A program made the position numbers and the translations under genes. From assembly GCA_937935245.1 (NCBI GenBank), contig CALGXX010000016.1, positions 1 to 64,000 of the forward strand: a DNA stretch of 64,000 bases, in the 5' to 3' direction. Positions within the stretch are counted from its first letter, which is position 1. Each line of letters opens with the position of its first letter. Below the pieces are notes generated by a model. It was not told the origin of the DNA. It saw only the letters and a list, made by a program, of their open reading frames with translations, and made no database searches. Below, piece after piece: positions 1-9,612 of this stretch. This DNA comes from an uncultured Candidatus Saccharibacteria bacterium (GTDB lineage Bacteria; Patescibacteriota; Saccharimonadia; Saccharimonadales; Saccharimonadaceae).

Positions 1-84
1 TTTAATTTAATTATGTTCTTTGGATTAGCCTTAATACTTAGTTTCTATATTTTTGAGACAGTGTGGACATACAAATAAATTTAT

Positions 85-113
85 TTGTCGGTTATGCTTA
101 TTTGTGTTAAAAT
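85..113 (+). promoter_or_regulatory. Promoter of first gene
   Basis: A TTGTCG hexamer (85-90) and TAAAAT (108-113) are separated by 17 bp. The -10 ends only 9 nt before the ATG at 123, so the transcript would have almost no leader, and no Shine-Dalgarno is visible. Bases 1-84 are AT-rich with no recognisable gene. Confidence 0.5.
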
Positions 114-122
114 AGCATAAAT

Positions 123-689
123 ATGAAAATTACAAAGAAAAGACTCTCAAAAAAACAAATATTAGCAACGATCATAATAATCATCGCTGTGATTTGCCTG
201 AGTATCTTTGCCCTTGATAAGTTTGGCATTATTTCAATCTTTCCACAAAATACTACACCTAACATAGGCAAAGAACCTACTGTTGAAGAAAAGAAATCTG
301 AAAAGGATACTAATCAAAACAATAAAGAAACCTTCTTAAATACGCCAAAAGATGATAGTGATAATTCTGTAGAAAAAAGTAAACCAGCTCCAGTTCCAAC
401 AGACAACTCATCAATAGAACTTTCAACTAATAAAGACGGTAATAACGCAGTTATCATTATAAAATTAAAGGAGCATGGCTATTCTCAAGGTAAATGTTCC
501 ATAACGATAGCTTCTAACGGCAAGAAAAATACTCAAGAAGCTCCTATTATCTATCAGCCAGAATATTCTACTTGTGCTGGATTTTCGGTTCCTATATCAT
601 CCGTAGGAAATGGTCAATGGAATATATCTATATCAGTAACACCATTAAACGGTAAACCTATAACTAAAACTATAGTGAAGGAATTTTAA
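123..689 (+). CDS. Membrane-anchored hypothetical protein
   Basis: I do not recognise this 188-residue protein. It has a basic N-terminus followed by one hydrophobic segment (about residues 13-32), a Lys/Glu/Asn/Ser-rich linker (about 40-95) that should be disordered, and a C-terminal beta-rich domain (about 97-188) with two cysteines (near 124 and 151) that could pair outside the cell. This layout fits a single-pass protein with an exported C-terminal domain. Its stop overlaps the ATG of the ChW-repeat gene by one base (TAATG), so the two are probably co-translated and may work together at the surface. Function is unknown. Confidence 0.7.
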   Translation: MKITKKRLSKKQILATIIIIIAVICLSIFALDKFGIISIFPQNTTPNIGKEPTVEEKKSEKDTNQNNKETFLNTPKDDSDNSVEKSKPAPVPTDNSSIELSTNKDGNNAVIIIKLKEHGYSQGKCSITIASNGKKNTQEAPIIYQPEYSTCAGFSVPISSVGNGQWNISISVTPLNGKPITKTIVKEF

Positions 690-2965
690 TGACAAAGAAT
701 AAATTTTTTGCATCTATGGCTATTGTCGTCACAATTAGTCTTTGCGGCCTGCTATTTTTTACTAATAGGTCAGAAGCAGTAACTGCTAATGATTGGCGCG
801 CAGGAAATATTGTTGACGATTTTGTTTTTACCAACTCTAATGACATGACTGTCGCTGATATACAAACGTTTCTTAATAATATAAACCCAAATTGCGATAC
901 ATATGGAACCGGTCGCGCTACGGAAAGAGGAAGAGGAGATATTACTCATGCTCAATATGCAGCCTCTCGCGGATGGGCTGGACCGCCTTACGTTTGTCTC
1001 AAGGATTATTATGAAGTTCCTAAATACACTCCAGGAGATTACATTCCTGCTAATAATTTTAGTGGCTCAATTCCCTCAGGGGCCGTTAGCGCTGCACAAA
1101 TAATTTATGATGCCGCAAAACGTAACAATTTAAGCCCAAAAGTGATATTAGTTAAAATTGCAACTGAATCAGCCGGACCGCTGACAACCGATAATTGGCC
1201 ATTACAAAGTCAATATACATATGCCATGGGGTCTCACTGTCCAGATAGCGGCCCCGGTGGTAGCGCTAGCTGTGACCGTAATTATGCAGGATTCTCTATG
1301 CAGGTTGAATCCGGAGCTCAGCTTATGCGTTGGTATATTGATAATATGGAAAAACCGTGGTGGACCTACAAAAAACCTTTTGCTACCAACTCTATATTAT
1401 GGAATGTAGTCCAAAAAGGATGCGGTGCTGGTAATGTATATATATCCAGTAAAGCAACCGCTGCTTTGTATACATATACACCGTATCAACCAAATCAAGC
1501 CGCGTTAAACAACATGTACGGCTTAGGTGATGGGTGTAGCTCTTACGGCAACCGAAACTTTTGGAGAGTATGGAGCGACTGGTTCGGATCAACACAATAT
1601 AGCGCTCCGTTAATTAGTTTTAAATCACACATCAGCTATTACGGATGGACAGGGCTAGTACACAACAAAGGTATAACAGGCTTTACTGGTCAAAGTAAAT
1701 CCATGCAAGCTTTCAGTATAGATGGCGACGTTGCATATTCTTCATACAGCGAGGAGCGTGGATGGCAACCAACTGTTTACGGCGGCATGCAGTCAGGAAC
1801 GACAGAACTTAATCGCCCTATTCAGGCAATCAAAATACAGCCAACAGGATCATTAGCTTCTAAATATGACATCTATTACCGAGTTCATGTGAGCTACGTT
1901 GGTTGGATGGGTTGGGCTAAAAATGGCATGCCAGCTGGTGTAACTGGTGGCCAAGGAAATAATATAGAGGCTATAGAGATCAGACTAGTTAATAAAGGTT
2001 CCAACAGCCCAGAAGAATCAGGACAACCATTTAGAGATATTAGTTCGAAAGAAGATCCCGCTCCACTATCTGTTTCTATTAGTTCTCATGTGGGCATGGT
2101 TGGATGGCAGCCAGCCGTCACCGATGAAATGATTAGCGGTACAGTGGGTCAGAATCATCCAATTGAAGCAATTAAGGCTTCTGTAACCAACAAAACTGGA
2201 GTAGCCGGAAGTTTACAGTACTCCTCTCACGTTTCTTGGATTGGATGGCAAGAATGGAAAAACGCCAATGAGATATCAGGAACAACGGGTCAATTTAAAT
2301 CAATCGAAGCAATTCGCTTTATGTTGACCGGAGAATTGGCAAAAAAATATGACATTTGGTATAGAGTATACTCACAGCATGCAGGTTGGATGGGTTGGGC
2401 TAAAAATGGCATGCCAGCTGGATCTACAGGCGCATCTAGATATATAGAAGCTATACAGATTCGTGTATCTCTGAAGAATTCTCTAGTCTTACCTGGCGGA
2501 GCATTTTACAACCCAGGTAACACCCCAATTCCAGATATTTATGAACTTAACTATGCCACTCATGTAAGCTACGTGGGCTGGACTAAAGATGTTGGCCAAA
2601 ATTCAATCTCTGGCACCACAGGAAGATCACTTTCAGTAGAAGCGATACGTATATCTAAGTCTATCTACCAGTCAGATGGAAGTACTATCAAATTATATTG
2701 CTCATCAAAATCATCGAATGGTCCTTGGTCTACGACAACGCCAATGACATCCAACAAACAAATCTGCGGAACGACAGGTCAAACTAAACCTCTGAACGGC
2801 ATAAAATTATCTCTGGATGAAAATGATTCTAGTGTATATGATGTATATTACCAAGTTCACTTATCCTGGATTGGATGGCAAGAATGGAAAAAGAATGGTG
2901 AGATAGCGGGAGATAAACCTGGGTCACATATAGAAGCTATCAGAATAAAACTTGTCGAAAAATAA
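689..2965 (+). CDS. Secreted ChW-repeat protein with lysozyme-like N-terminal domain
   Basis: A 758-residue exported protein. Residues 1-30 look like a signal peptide. Residues about 32-300 form a Cys-containing domain with a helical stretch (AAKRNNLSPKVILVKIATES) and a later YGNRNFW...WFGST segment, resembling secreted lysozyme- or transglycosylase-like domains of Actinobacteria (from memory, not searched). Residues about 308-758 hold nine repeats of roughly 45 residues with the core HVSYVGW...G.TGQ..xIEAIxI, the ChW (hydrophobic, conserved Trp) repeat found in secreted Gram-positive proteins; the eighth repeat is divergent and Cys-containing. The likely role is surface attachment or host-wall interaction, which is inference. 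It is translationally coupled to the gene before it. No sortase motif is seen. Confidence 0.8.
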   Translation: MTKNKFFASMAIVVTISLCGLLFFTNRSEAVTANDWRAGNIVDDFVFTNSNDMTVADIQTFLNNINPNCDTYGTGRATERGRGDITHAQYAASRGWAGPPYVCLKDYYEVPKYTPGDYIPANNFSGSIPSGAVSAAQIIYDAAKRNNLSPKVILVKIATESAGPLTTDNWPLQSQYTYAMGSHCPDSGPGGSASCDRNYAGFSMQVESGAQLMRWYIDNMEKPWWTYKKPFATNSILWNVVQKGCGAGNVYISSKATAALYTYTPYQPNQAALNNMYGLGDGCSSYGNRNFWRVWSDWFGSTQYSAPLISFKSHISYYGWTGLVHNKGITGFTGQSKSMQAFSIDGDVAYSSYSEERGWQPTVYGGMQSGTTELNRPIQAIKIQPTGSLASKYDIYYRVHVSYVGWMGWAKNGMPAGVTGGQGNNIEAIEIRLVNKGSNSPEESGQPFRDISSKEDPAPLSVSISSHVGMVGWQPAVTDEMISGTVGQNHPIEAIKASVTNKTGVAGSLQYSSHVSWIGWQEWKNANEISGTTGQFKSIEAIRFMLTGELAKKYDIWYRVYSQHAGWMGWAKNGMPAGSTGASRYIEAIQIRVSLKNSLVLPGGAFYNPGNTPIPDIYELNYATHVSYVGWTKDVGQNSISGTTGRSLSVEAIRISKSIYQSDGSTIKLYCSSKSSNGPWSTTTPMTSNKQICGTTGQTKPLNGIKLSLDENDSSVYDVYYQVHLSWIGWQEWKKNGEIAGDKPGSHIEAIRIKLVEK

Positions 2966-2972
2966 TATATAT

Positions 2973-5171
2973 TTAACTATATATATCTATTATCTGTTGC
3001 TCGAGATTACTCCATTGATAATCTCGAGCTGTTTTAAGTCCATTTTTTATAAGCTTATCTCGCAGCTCTTTATCATCCAATATCTTTTTAACTGCAGCAA
3101 CTCCCTCTTCAATATCACCCTGCTTATAGAATAAACAATTATATCCATCCTTTAGATATTCAACATTTCCTCCATTTGGAACCACTACAGATACGCCACC
3201 CGTAGCCATCATTTCAAGAGGTGGATATGAAAAACTCTCAAGAATACTTGTTTTTATTAAGATATCACAGCTAGCATATACCTCCCCAACTTTTTCTGGA
3301 GGTATTCTATTATAGAACCTATCAACTCTATACCAGTCTTTTGGCTCTTTACGGTATGATAAATAAGATATTTCAAACTTTTCAGGATCAAGTTCATTAA
3401 TAATACGAAAAGCCTCATCTGTGTTTTTGTATTCGCTTTTGCTATCGCCCTCAACTAATATTTTTATTTTTCCGGTAAAATCACGCTCACGATATGGGTA
3501 TAAACTTATATCGATGCCGTTAGAGACATATCTGGATTCCTTGTGAAAAATATCTTTTAGCCACCGCTGACACCATAAAGACATAGTTATATATTGTACT
3601 CCAGATTGATCGCAATAAGAGGCATTTGCTAAAAATCGCGGCTCTCCAGTTCCTGGCTCATAAAAATCTGTTTCAAAATTCTGTACAAAATACAGTCGAT
3701 TACGAACGTTTGCTTGTTTTTTGATTACGTCAACGGTCGACCATAAAGTAGCCACTTGTGTATCAAAAAATGCTTTAATTTTTGTCTTATGAGCAATAAT
3801 AATATTAAAACCTGGTAGCTCATATCTATATTTATAACTCTTCTTAGCTATTTTCAAATTATGTTTACTGACAGCATCAATCAAAGTTACATCCCATCCA
3901 TGAGAGCGTAATACATCCGCATGCTTCAAAGCTACAATTACTCCTCCTGATATATCTGTTGATGGTAAAACGAAACCTATATTTCTAGCCAACCGTTCTC
4001 GGATAAATGATGCTATATTATATCCAGTATATACCGTAGAACAATTATGAATCACCTCATTATAAGCCCTATTGGAAATAGAATCACGTAGGCTTTTGTC
4101 TGATACAAGCAAATCCATAGCCTTAAACCATTCTTTGTCAGTATTTTTTACCAATATTCCCGTAGAACCATCTTGGACTTTTTCTGAAAAAGCACCAACT
4201 TCGCTAGCTATAATAGGAACTTTTACAAGCGCGGCTTCAATCCATTTATTCTCTGACTTAGCTCGATTAAATATCGTGTCAACAAGAGGAGCTAAAGCTA
4301 TACTGCATTCAGCCATGATCATTGGTAGTTCGCGCCAATCAACAAATCCTGATGTAATAATCCTATCCTTATATGGCTCAAGTATATCAGGTATATCAAG
4401 AATGCCAGCTATCTTGAGGTATACGTGTGGATATTTATCAAATATTTTTATGAGACTCGGTATTACAAGATCGAAATCTTCATTATGAGTAATACTACCA
4501 CTAAAATACCCAATAATCACCTTGTCTTCATCTTTATTTACCGCCTTAATAGCCGCATTAGATCTACTAATCATTTCATCAGAAGCCACGTTACGATTTA
4601 TTAGCACTTGACCCTTAATATATTTTTGTAGCTCTTCTTGTAGTTGAGTTGTTGTTGTGATCGCATGACTGCATAAAGTTAGAGTCTCACGCATCCTATT
4701 AACACCGTCGTTATATAGACGTTTATCTTCATCGCTCATTTTTTGAACATACTCAATTGAGTCAGTATATTTTTGGTCAATTACCAAATCATCTATATCA
4801 AAAAAACACGTTTTATTAAAATAATTAGCTTGTTTAATAAAATTACGTACCGTATCAGTTATTGGACACCTAAAAAATACAAATCCACGATAATATTTTA
4901 ATTGATCTAATGATAACCTGTCATAAAAAACGCTATCAGCTGTTAATCCTTGAGATATTAACTGCTCAATTTGATGAGCGACACGATATCTTTCTGGATG
5001 AGGTAGTGTACAACCATTAATAAATAATATATCTTTGTATTCTTTATTTTTTCTATCAGGAAACTTCTTATAATACGCATATTTTGCTGCACGTTTAGCA
5101 AAGCGCAGAGCACCATCATCTTTAATTATAAGAGTACTCTTCTTTATAAGATTATTAATTCTTCGAATCAT
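2973..5171 (-). CDS. Two-domain GT-B glycosyltransferase
   Basis: 732 residues comprising two GT-B glycosyltransferase modules. The N-terminal half (about 1-400) ends in a GT4-like nucleotide-sugar region (GYFSGSITHNEDF, then KWIEAALVKVPIIASEVGAF). The C-terminal half (about 405-732) has a second one (SNGIDISLYPYRERDF, then ESFSYPPLEMMATGGVSVVV and GGNVEYLKDGYN). Such double enzymes extend surface glycans or O-antigen-like polymers; the sugar cannot be told from sequence. It is the last gene of a minus-strand run with a GT2 enzyme and an ABC-2 exporter and overlaps the upstream gene by 4 bp (ATGA type). The 3' end carries a perfect inverted repeat at 3000-3028. Confidence 0.85.
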   Translation of the reverse strand: MIRRINNLIKKSTLIIKDDGALRFAKRAAKYAYYKKFPDRKNKEYKDILFINGCTLPHPERYRVAHQIEQLISQGLTADSVFYDRLSLDQLKYYRGFVFFRCPITDTVRNFIKQANYFNKTCFFDIDDLVIDQKYTDSIEYVQKMSDEDKRLYNDGVNRMRETLTLCSHAITTTTQLQEELQKYIKGQVLINRNVASDEMISRSNAAIKAVNKDEDKVIIGYFSGSITHNEDFDLVIPSLIKIFDKYPHVYLKIAGILDIPDILEPYKDRIITSGFVDWRELPMIMAECSIALAPLVDTIFNRAKSENKWIEAALVKVPIIASEVGAFSEKVQDGSTGILVKNTDKEWFKAMDLLVSDKSLRDSISNRAYNEVIHNCSTVYTGYNIASFIRERLARNIGFVLPSTDISGGVIVALKHADVLRSHGWDVTLIDAVSKHNLKIAKKSYKYRYELPGFNIIIAHKTKIKAFFDTQVATLWSTVDVIKKQANVRNRLYFVQNFETDFYEPGTGEPRFLANASYCDQSGVQYITMSLWCQRWLKDIFHKESRYVSNGIDISLYPYRERDFTGKIKILVEGDSKSEYKNTDEAFRIINELDPEKFEISYLSYRKEPKDWYRVDRFYNRIPPEKVGEVYASCDILIKTSILESFSYPPLEMMATGGVSVVVPNGGNVEYLKDGYNCLFYKQGDIEEGVAAVKKILDDKELRDKLIKNGLKTARDYQWSNLEQQIIDIYS
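3000..3028. repeat. Perfect 10-bp inverted repeat inside gene end
   Basis: CTCGAGATTA (3000-3009) and its exact complement (3019-3028) flank a 9-nt loop. The repeat lies inside the last codons of the minus-strand glycosyltransferase and 35 bp past the stop of the plus-strand ChW gene. TTTT follows shortly after on the plus strand, so it may terminate the ChW transcript. Confidence 0.5.
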
Positions 5172-6571
5172 CTTTTTTCTCCTATTATTATATATGGATT
5201 ATATAACGTTCTCATCTCTTTGCTGCAAAGCGCCGCTGCTATAGACTCACTATCCATTCTTGTTGACCTGTCAATTAGATTAAGCTTTTTTCTCTCTACA
5301 AATATAATAGGAGCGTATGCTTCACCAAGATTATATTTAGATGTTAAATAAATATGCCTAGTAAACGATCGTCTATTTAACATATGTATACATTCTACTA
5401 TCCTCTTATCTAAAATAGATATGAGGTTATTTATTACTTGCTCTTCGTCCATTATCTTTGGAATGACAACACCAATATCTCGCCTTAAAACATCGCCCAT
5501 TGCATCTCTAAAATTTATGCAATTTATTGGTTTTTCCGAAAATATTACTATGTCAGAAGGCTCTTTATCTAAAATATCGCCAATATTTTTTGTATTATCA
5601 AATAGTACATTACTTAGACTAACGCCTTTATGTGTATAATACTGTAAATACCACTGTGCACCATACATTGGATCTCGAATTACTCTAGCCTCCACCTTGC
5701 GCAACCTAACGTCATCTTCTAGAGCTTTCTTTTGAGCCTCAACAACATATGGCTTAGCATCCAAGTCCATTGCTGTAGAATTTTTATGAACACGCCAATA
5801 ATATAATATTTTCGGAATATGCACAATATGATTTGGTTGCAAATTTCTCGTTATTCTTAAAAATAATTCCCAATCCTGAGTTCCATTATAATTACCATCC
5901 TCACACTTTAACTTTATTAAAAACTCTCTCTGTATTACTGCAAAGTGTGTAATATAATTTATGGAACGTAAAAAATCACCATTCCAATCAGGCTTAAAAA
6001 ATGGTTGATACCGTCTTCCGTTTTCGTCGAGCTTAATCTCATCTGTATATAAGAATTTTACGCCTGATACCTCGTTTATTTTCTCTACAACAGACAACAA
6101 GGCGTCTTTATGTAACATATCGTCATGATCTAGTAGTCCTATATATTCACCCCTGGCTTTCTCAATACCATAATTTGTTGCTCCAGCAATATGCCGATTT
6201 TTTTTAAGAAAAAAACTCTTTATTTTTATATTATCTTTCGATATATTACTTATTTCATCCCTTACATCACTATTGGGGGATGCGTCGTCTACGATAATCA
6301 GTTCCCAATTCGTATATGATTGATTCTCTACTGACTGTATCATATCTCTTAAATATTCTATCGGCGTATTATACGTAGGAACGATAATAGATATGAGCGG
6401 GTTATTTCGCATTTTCTCATTATTAACAATATTTTCATTTTTATGATTCCATGCCTCGTATATTTTTCTCTGCCTTGAATCGAGATATTTCCTATACGGA
6501 TACAGTAATGTCAATAAGAACATATAAATAGACTTTTTGCCTTTTATCTTATTTTTAAGGTTCTGTAGCAT
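5168..6571 (-). CDS. Family 2 glycosyltransferase
   Basis: A GT2 (GT-A fold) enzyme of about 467 residues. After about 60 residues comes the donor-site strand ISIIVPTYNTP, then ELIIVDDASP and the metal-binding GLLDHDDM (DxD type). The remaining part resembles rhamnan or O-antigen chain-extending transferases. It probably adds a sugar to the polymer exported by the adjacent ABC-2 transporter. The open frame extends 4 codons upstream to an ATG at 6583 that overlaps the ABC ATPase gene. The ATG at 6571 is preferred because GGAAG lies 7 bases before it. The downstream two-domain glycosyltransferase overlaps by 4 bp. Confidence 0.85.
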   Translation of the reverse strand: MLQNLKNKIKGKKSIYMFLLTLLYPYRKYLDSRQRKIYEAWNHKNENIVNNEKMRNNPLISIIVPTYNTPIEYLRDMIQSVENQSYTNWELIIVDDASPNSDVRDEISNISKDNIKIKSFFLKKNRHIAGATNYGIEKARGEYIGLLDHDDMLHKDALLSVVEKINEVSGVKFLYTDEIKLDENGRRYQPFFKPDWNGDFLRSINYITHFAVIQREFLIKLKCEDGNYNGTQDWELFLRITRNLQPNHIVHIPKILYYWRVHKNSTAMDLDAKPYVVEAQKKALEDDVRLRKVEARVIRDPMYGAQWYLQYYTHKGVSLSNVLFDNTKNIGDILDKEPSDIVIFSEKPINCINFRDAMGDVLRRDIGVVIPKIMDEEQVINNLISILDKRIVECIHMLNRRSFTRHIYLTSKYNLGEAYAPIIFVERKKLNLIDRSTRMDSESIAAALCSKEMRTLYNPYIIIGEKR

Positions 6572-6573
6572 AT

Positions 6574-7734
6574 TTACTTCCATTTATGATCTAACTTGGT
6601 TACGCCACCCCAACGACCACCATCGTAATCTCGCTGAACTGAAAAATGAGGCCCCTCTTCTATAAAAGATATTGTATCTATGTCTCTTGCTCCAGTTAAT
6701 CCAGCTTTTATAAAATAATCACCCTCGTTAAGATTTAGTTTGACTATATATTCTGCTCTATTCTCATTCTTAATACTATATTTATCTTGATATGTATTAG
6801 GACCAAATACATATTCTCCATTTTCTCTGAATATAGCAACTCCAACGTTTTTAACTCCCTTTTGTTTCCAGGATAGCTTTATGGTAATAGATTCATTATA
6901 TTCAAAAGAACTACTTTCGATACCTTTGCTATTATATATGCTTACATCAAAAGGCGCAGACGTACGGTCAAATTTATGAGTCTTAGCATGCTCTAGTTCA
7001 TTGCTAATACTATATGCAGCAGCAACCATATGAGGTTTACCTTGCATCTTTATTTTACCATCCTCAAGTAATACGGCCTTATTACAAAAACGTTCCACAG
7101 CTCCCATATCATGAGTTACAAGTATTACGGTCTTTTTTTCGCGTTTTAACTTATCAAAATATGCATAACATTTTTTCTGAAAAGCTTCATCTCCAACCGC
7201 CAAAACTTCATCGAGCATTAAAATATCACCTTTAGCTTTTATAGCAATCGAAAACGCTAGACGTACTTGCATACCGCTCGAATAATTCTTCAACTTTTCC
7301 TCCATGAAATCACGCATCTCAGCAAATTCGACAATTTCATCATACATAGAGTTAACTTCTTTTCGACTGAATCCCAACAAAGCACCATTTAGATACACGT
7401 TATCTCTACCAGACAGCTCAGGATTAAAACCAACACCAAGTTCTATAAACGGAACAAGCTTTCCCTTCGTGCGAATGCTACCTTCATTGGGTGTATAAAT
7501 ACCCGCTATTAATTTTAATAAGGTACTTTTACCAGATCCATTTTTCCCAACTATTCCAAAGAAATCACCTTCCTTTATATTAAAAGATATTTCTTTTAAC
7601 GGCGTAAAATCCCTATATCCTTTTTTTCTCAGTAAAAATCCTACTACTTTCTGTTTTAGCATTGTTACTGCTTCAATTGGAATTTTAAATGTCTTGGTTA
7701 CGTTAACAATTTCAACCGCATTATTTTTTGCCAT
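6574..7734 (-). CDS. Polysaccharide ABC exporter ATPase (Wzt/TagH type)
   Basis: 386 residues. The ATPase domain (about 1-235) has Walker A GKNGSGKST, signature YSSGMQVRLAF, Walker B ILMLDEVLAVGD and the switch His in VTHD. The GDEAFQKK segment after Walker B is typical of lipopolysaccharide, teichoic acid and capsule exporters. The extra C-terminal beta domain (about 250-386) matches in position the Wzt carbohydrate-binding domain, which in O-antigen systems recognises the finished chain end. This suggests chain-end-dependent export, though the ligand is unknown. It pairs with the ABC-2 permease 2 bp upstream and with the two glycosyltransferases downstream. Confidence 0.9.
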   Translation of the reverse strand: MAKNNAVEIVNVTKTFKIPIEAVTMLKQKVVGFLLRKKGYRDFTPLKEISFNIKEGDFFGIVGKNGSGKSTLLKLIAGIYTPNEGSIRTKGKLVPFIELGVGFNPELSGRDNVYLNGALLGFSRKEVNSMYDEIVEFAEMRDFMEEKLKNYSSGMQVRLAFSIAIKAKGDILMLDEVLAVGDEAFQKKCYAYFDKLKREKKTVILVTHDMGAVERFCNKAVLLEDGKIKMQGKPHMVAAAYSISNELEHAKTHKFDRTSAPFDVSIYNSKGIESSSFEYNESITIKLSWKQKGVKNVGVAIFRENGEYVFGPNTYQDKYSIKNENRAEYIVKLNLNEGDYFIKAGLTGARDIDTISFIEEGPHFSVQRDYDGGRWGGVTKLDHKWK

Positions 7735-7736
7735 TA

Positions 7737-8558
7737 TTAAATATCCTCCGCAAAATATCGTGACCTCTTAGAAAAACAATAAATTCCTAATATTACCGTA
7801 ACAATAATTACTATCCATGGAAAAATAATACGCCAGTCATGTATTAAATCGGTAGATCTAATAATTGACCCGTCTTGATTTATCAAAGCATACCTTGCAT
7901 CTTGGATTATCTGTGTAACTGGGTTCATAAATAATAATTCTGCAGCTACACGACTACGCTCCAAGGCCATCTGTATTGGATAAATAATTGGAGCTGCATA
8001 AAAAGCTGCTTGTAAAAATATTTCCCATATATAACTAGTATCGCGATACTTTACATTAAATACAGACAGCAATAAAGCTATACCTAATGAAAATATGTAT
8101 AATTCAATAATAAGCGGCACTATTAATAGTGCAGTCCAAGAAAGACTTACGCCATTCAGTAGAATAAATATTAAAACTACACCAAGATTAATAAATAAAT
8201 TAATCAATGACGAAACCGTTCCTGAAATTACAATTATATATTTTGGAAAATTTAATTTTCTGATTAAATCTCCTCTATTTACTATAGACCCCAGACCATT
8301 GCTTGTTGCCTCTGTAAAAAACGACCATAAAACAATACCTAATAACATAGTCACAGGAAAATGCGGTATTCCTCTATCTAAGCGTAGTATGTGAACAAAA
8401 ACTACATATAAAATAGCAAACAAGAATAACGGTTTTAATACGCTCCATACGTAACCTAAAACCGAACCCTGATATCTAAGTTTAAAATCAGTTACAATAA
8501 GTTCTCTCAATAGTATAATATTTCGACGATCTAAGAAATTTAAAGACTTCCACATCAC
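7737..8558 (-). CDS. ABC-2 type polysaccharide export permease (Wzm/TagG type)
   Basis: 273 residues with six predicted membrane segments and the N-terminal cytoplasmic amphipathic stretch (LLRELIVTDFKLRYQGSVLG) characteristic of Wzm/TagG/RfbA permeases. It forms the membrane channel for the lipid-linked glycan with the ATPase encoded immediately downstream. It heads the four-gene minus-strand surface-glycan operon. The start is ATG at 8558; a TATACT-like -10 lies about 9 nt upstream and no clear Shine-Dalgarno is seen. Only 28 bp separate it from the divergent GT2 gene, so the two promoters share this gap. Confidence 0.9.
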   Translation of the reverse strand: MMWKSLNFLDRRNIILLRELIVTDFKLRYQGSVLGYVWSVLKPLFLFAILYVVFVHILRLDRGIPHFPVTMLLGIVLWSFFTEATSNGLGSIVNRGDLIRKLNFPKYIIVISGTVSSLINLFINLGVVLIFILLNGVSLSWTALLIVPLIIELYIFSLGIALLLSVFNVKYRDTSYIWEIFLQAAFYAAPIIYPIQMALERSRVAAELLFMNPVTQIIQDARYALINQDGSIIRSTDLIHDWRIIFPWIVIIVTVILGIYCFSKRSRYFAEDI

Positions 8559-8586
8559 TATACTAGTATATAATAGTTAATGTATT

Positions 8587-9600
8587 ATGAATAGACTTGC
8601 AATTATAGTTCTTAATTGGAACGGATCCGACGACGCCATAGAGTGTGTTGATTCATTAATAAAACAAACCTTAAAACCTACTATTGTTATAGTAGATAAC
8701 AATAGTAGCGACAATTCTGTTACCGTATTTGAAGAATATATATCATCACATAAAAAAGAAAAGATTATTTTGCTCAAAAACTCAGACAATCTAGGATTTG
8801 CAGGAGGAATTAATACAGGATTAATCTACGCCCTAAAAAACAACTTTGAATATATTGGAGTACTTAATCCGGACGCGATAGCTGATAAAAACTGGTGTGA
8901 AGCTCTCGTTTATCAATTATCAAAATACCCAGAATGCGGAATTGCTACTGGAATTATACAAAGACGCAATAGCAAGACTCTTGACACAACTGGAGATTTT
9001 TACACAACGTGGGGACTTCCTGGACCAAGAAACCGTGACGAGCCCATAAAAAACGCGCCAACTAAGCCTGGAGAAGTATTTGGTGCGACTGGCGGCGGGG
9101 CTATTTATCGTGCAAAAATCTTTGATGATATAGATATGTTTGATGAAGATTTCTTCATGTATTATGAAGATGTTGACTTAAGTTTTCGGGCGCAATTAGC
9201 CGGCTGGAAAGTTCGCTTCACGCCTAAGGCTATCGCTTATCATAAAGTCGGCGCTAGTAGTAAAAAAGTTCCCGGATTAGCTGTCTATAATACTTTCAAA
9301 AACTTGCCGTTAGTCTTCATTAAAAATGTTCCAGGTAAATTATTCTGGCATATTGGCATACGATTTTTACTGACATATTGGTTGATTTTTGCCAGCGCAA
9401 TTCGCCATGGCAACGGTTGGCCTGCATTCAAGGGCGCTTTAGTATCAATTATTCACAAACCGGCAGCTTATAAAAAACGTCTTCATATCCAAAAAAATCG
9501 TAAGGTTTCCGTCGACTATATTCATAATATTATCCACGATGGGCCGCTACCAAATCAAACTGGTTTATTGAAATTTAAGCATTTTTTCAGAATAAAATAA
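8587..9600 (+). CDS. GT2 glycosyltransferase, WbbL/rhamnosyltransferase-like
   Basis: 337 residues. The N-terminal GT-A domain shows IIVLNWNGSDD, VIVDNNSSDNS, NLGFAGGINTG and NPDA (DxD-like), and the acceptor region DEDFFMYYEDVDLSFR, a hallmark of WbbL/RfbF-type rhamnosyltransferases. The C-terminus (about 235-280) has a hydrophobic stretch that may anchor it to the membrane. It lies divergent from the exporter operon and upstream of a GtrB-like enzyme, consistent with making or starting a surface glycan. The sugar donor is unproven. Confidence 0.85.
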   Translation: MNRLAIIVLNWNGSDDAIECVDSLIKQTLKPTIVIVDNNSSDNSVTVFEEYISSHKKEKIILLKNSDNLGFAGGINTGLIYALKNNFEYIGVLNPDAIADKNWCEALVYQLSKYPECGIATGIIQRRNSKTLDTTGDFYTTWGLPGPRNRDEPIKNAPTKPGEVFGATGGGAIYRAKIFDDIDMFDEDFFMYYEDVDLSFRAQLAGWKVRFTPKAIAYHKVGASSKKVPGLAVYNTFKNLPLVFIKNVPGKLFWHIGIRFLLTYWLIFASAIRHGNGWPAFKGALVSIIHKPAAYKKRLHIQKNRKVSVDYIHNIIHDGPLPNQTGLLKFKHFFRIK

Positions 9601-9612
9601 TATATTAATACT

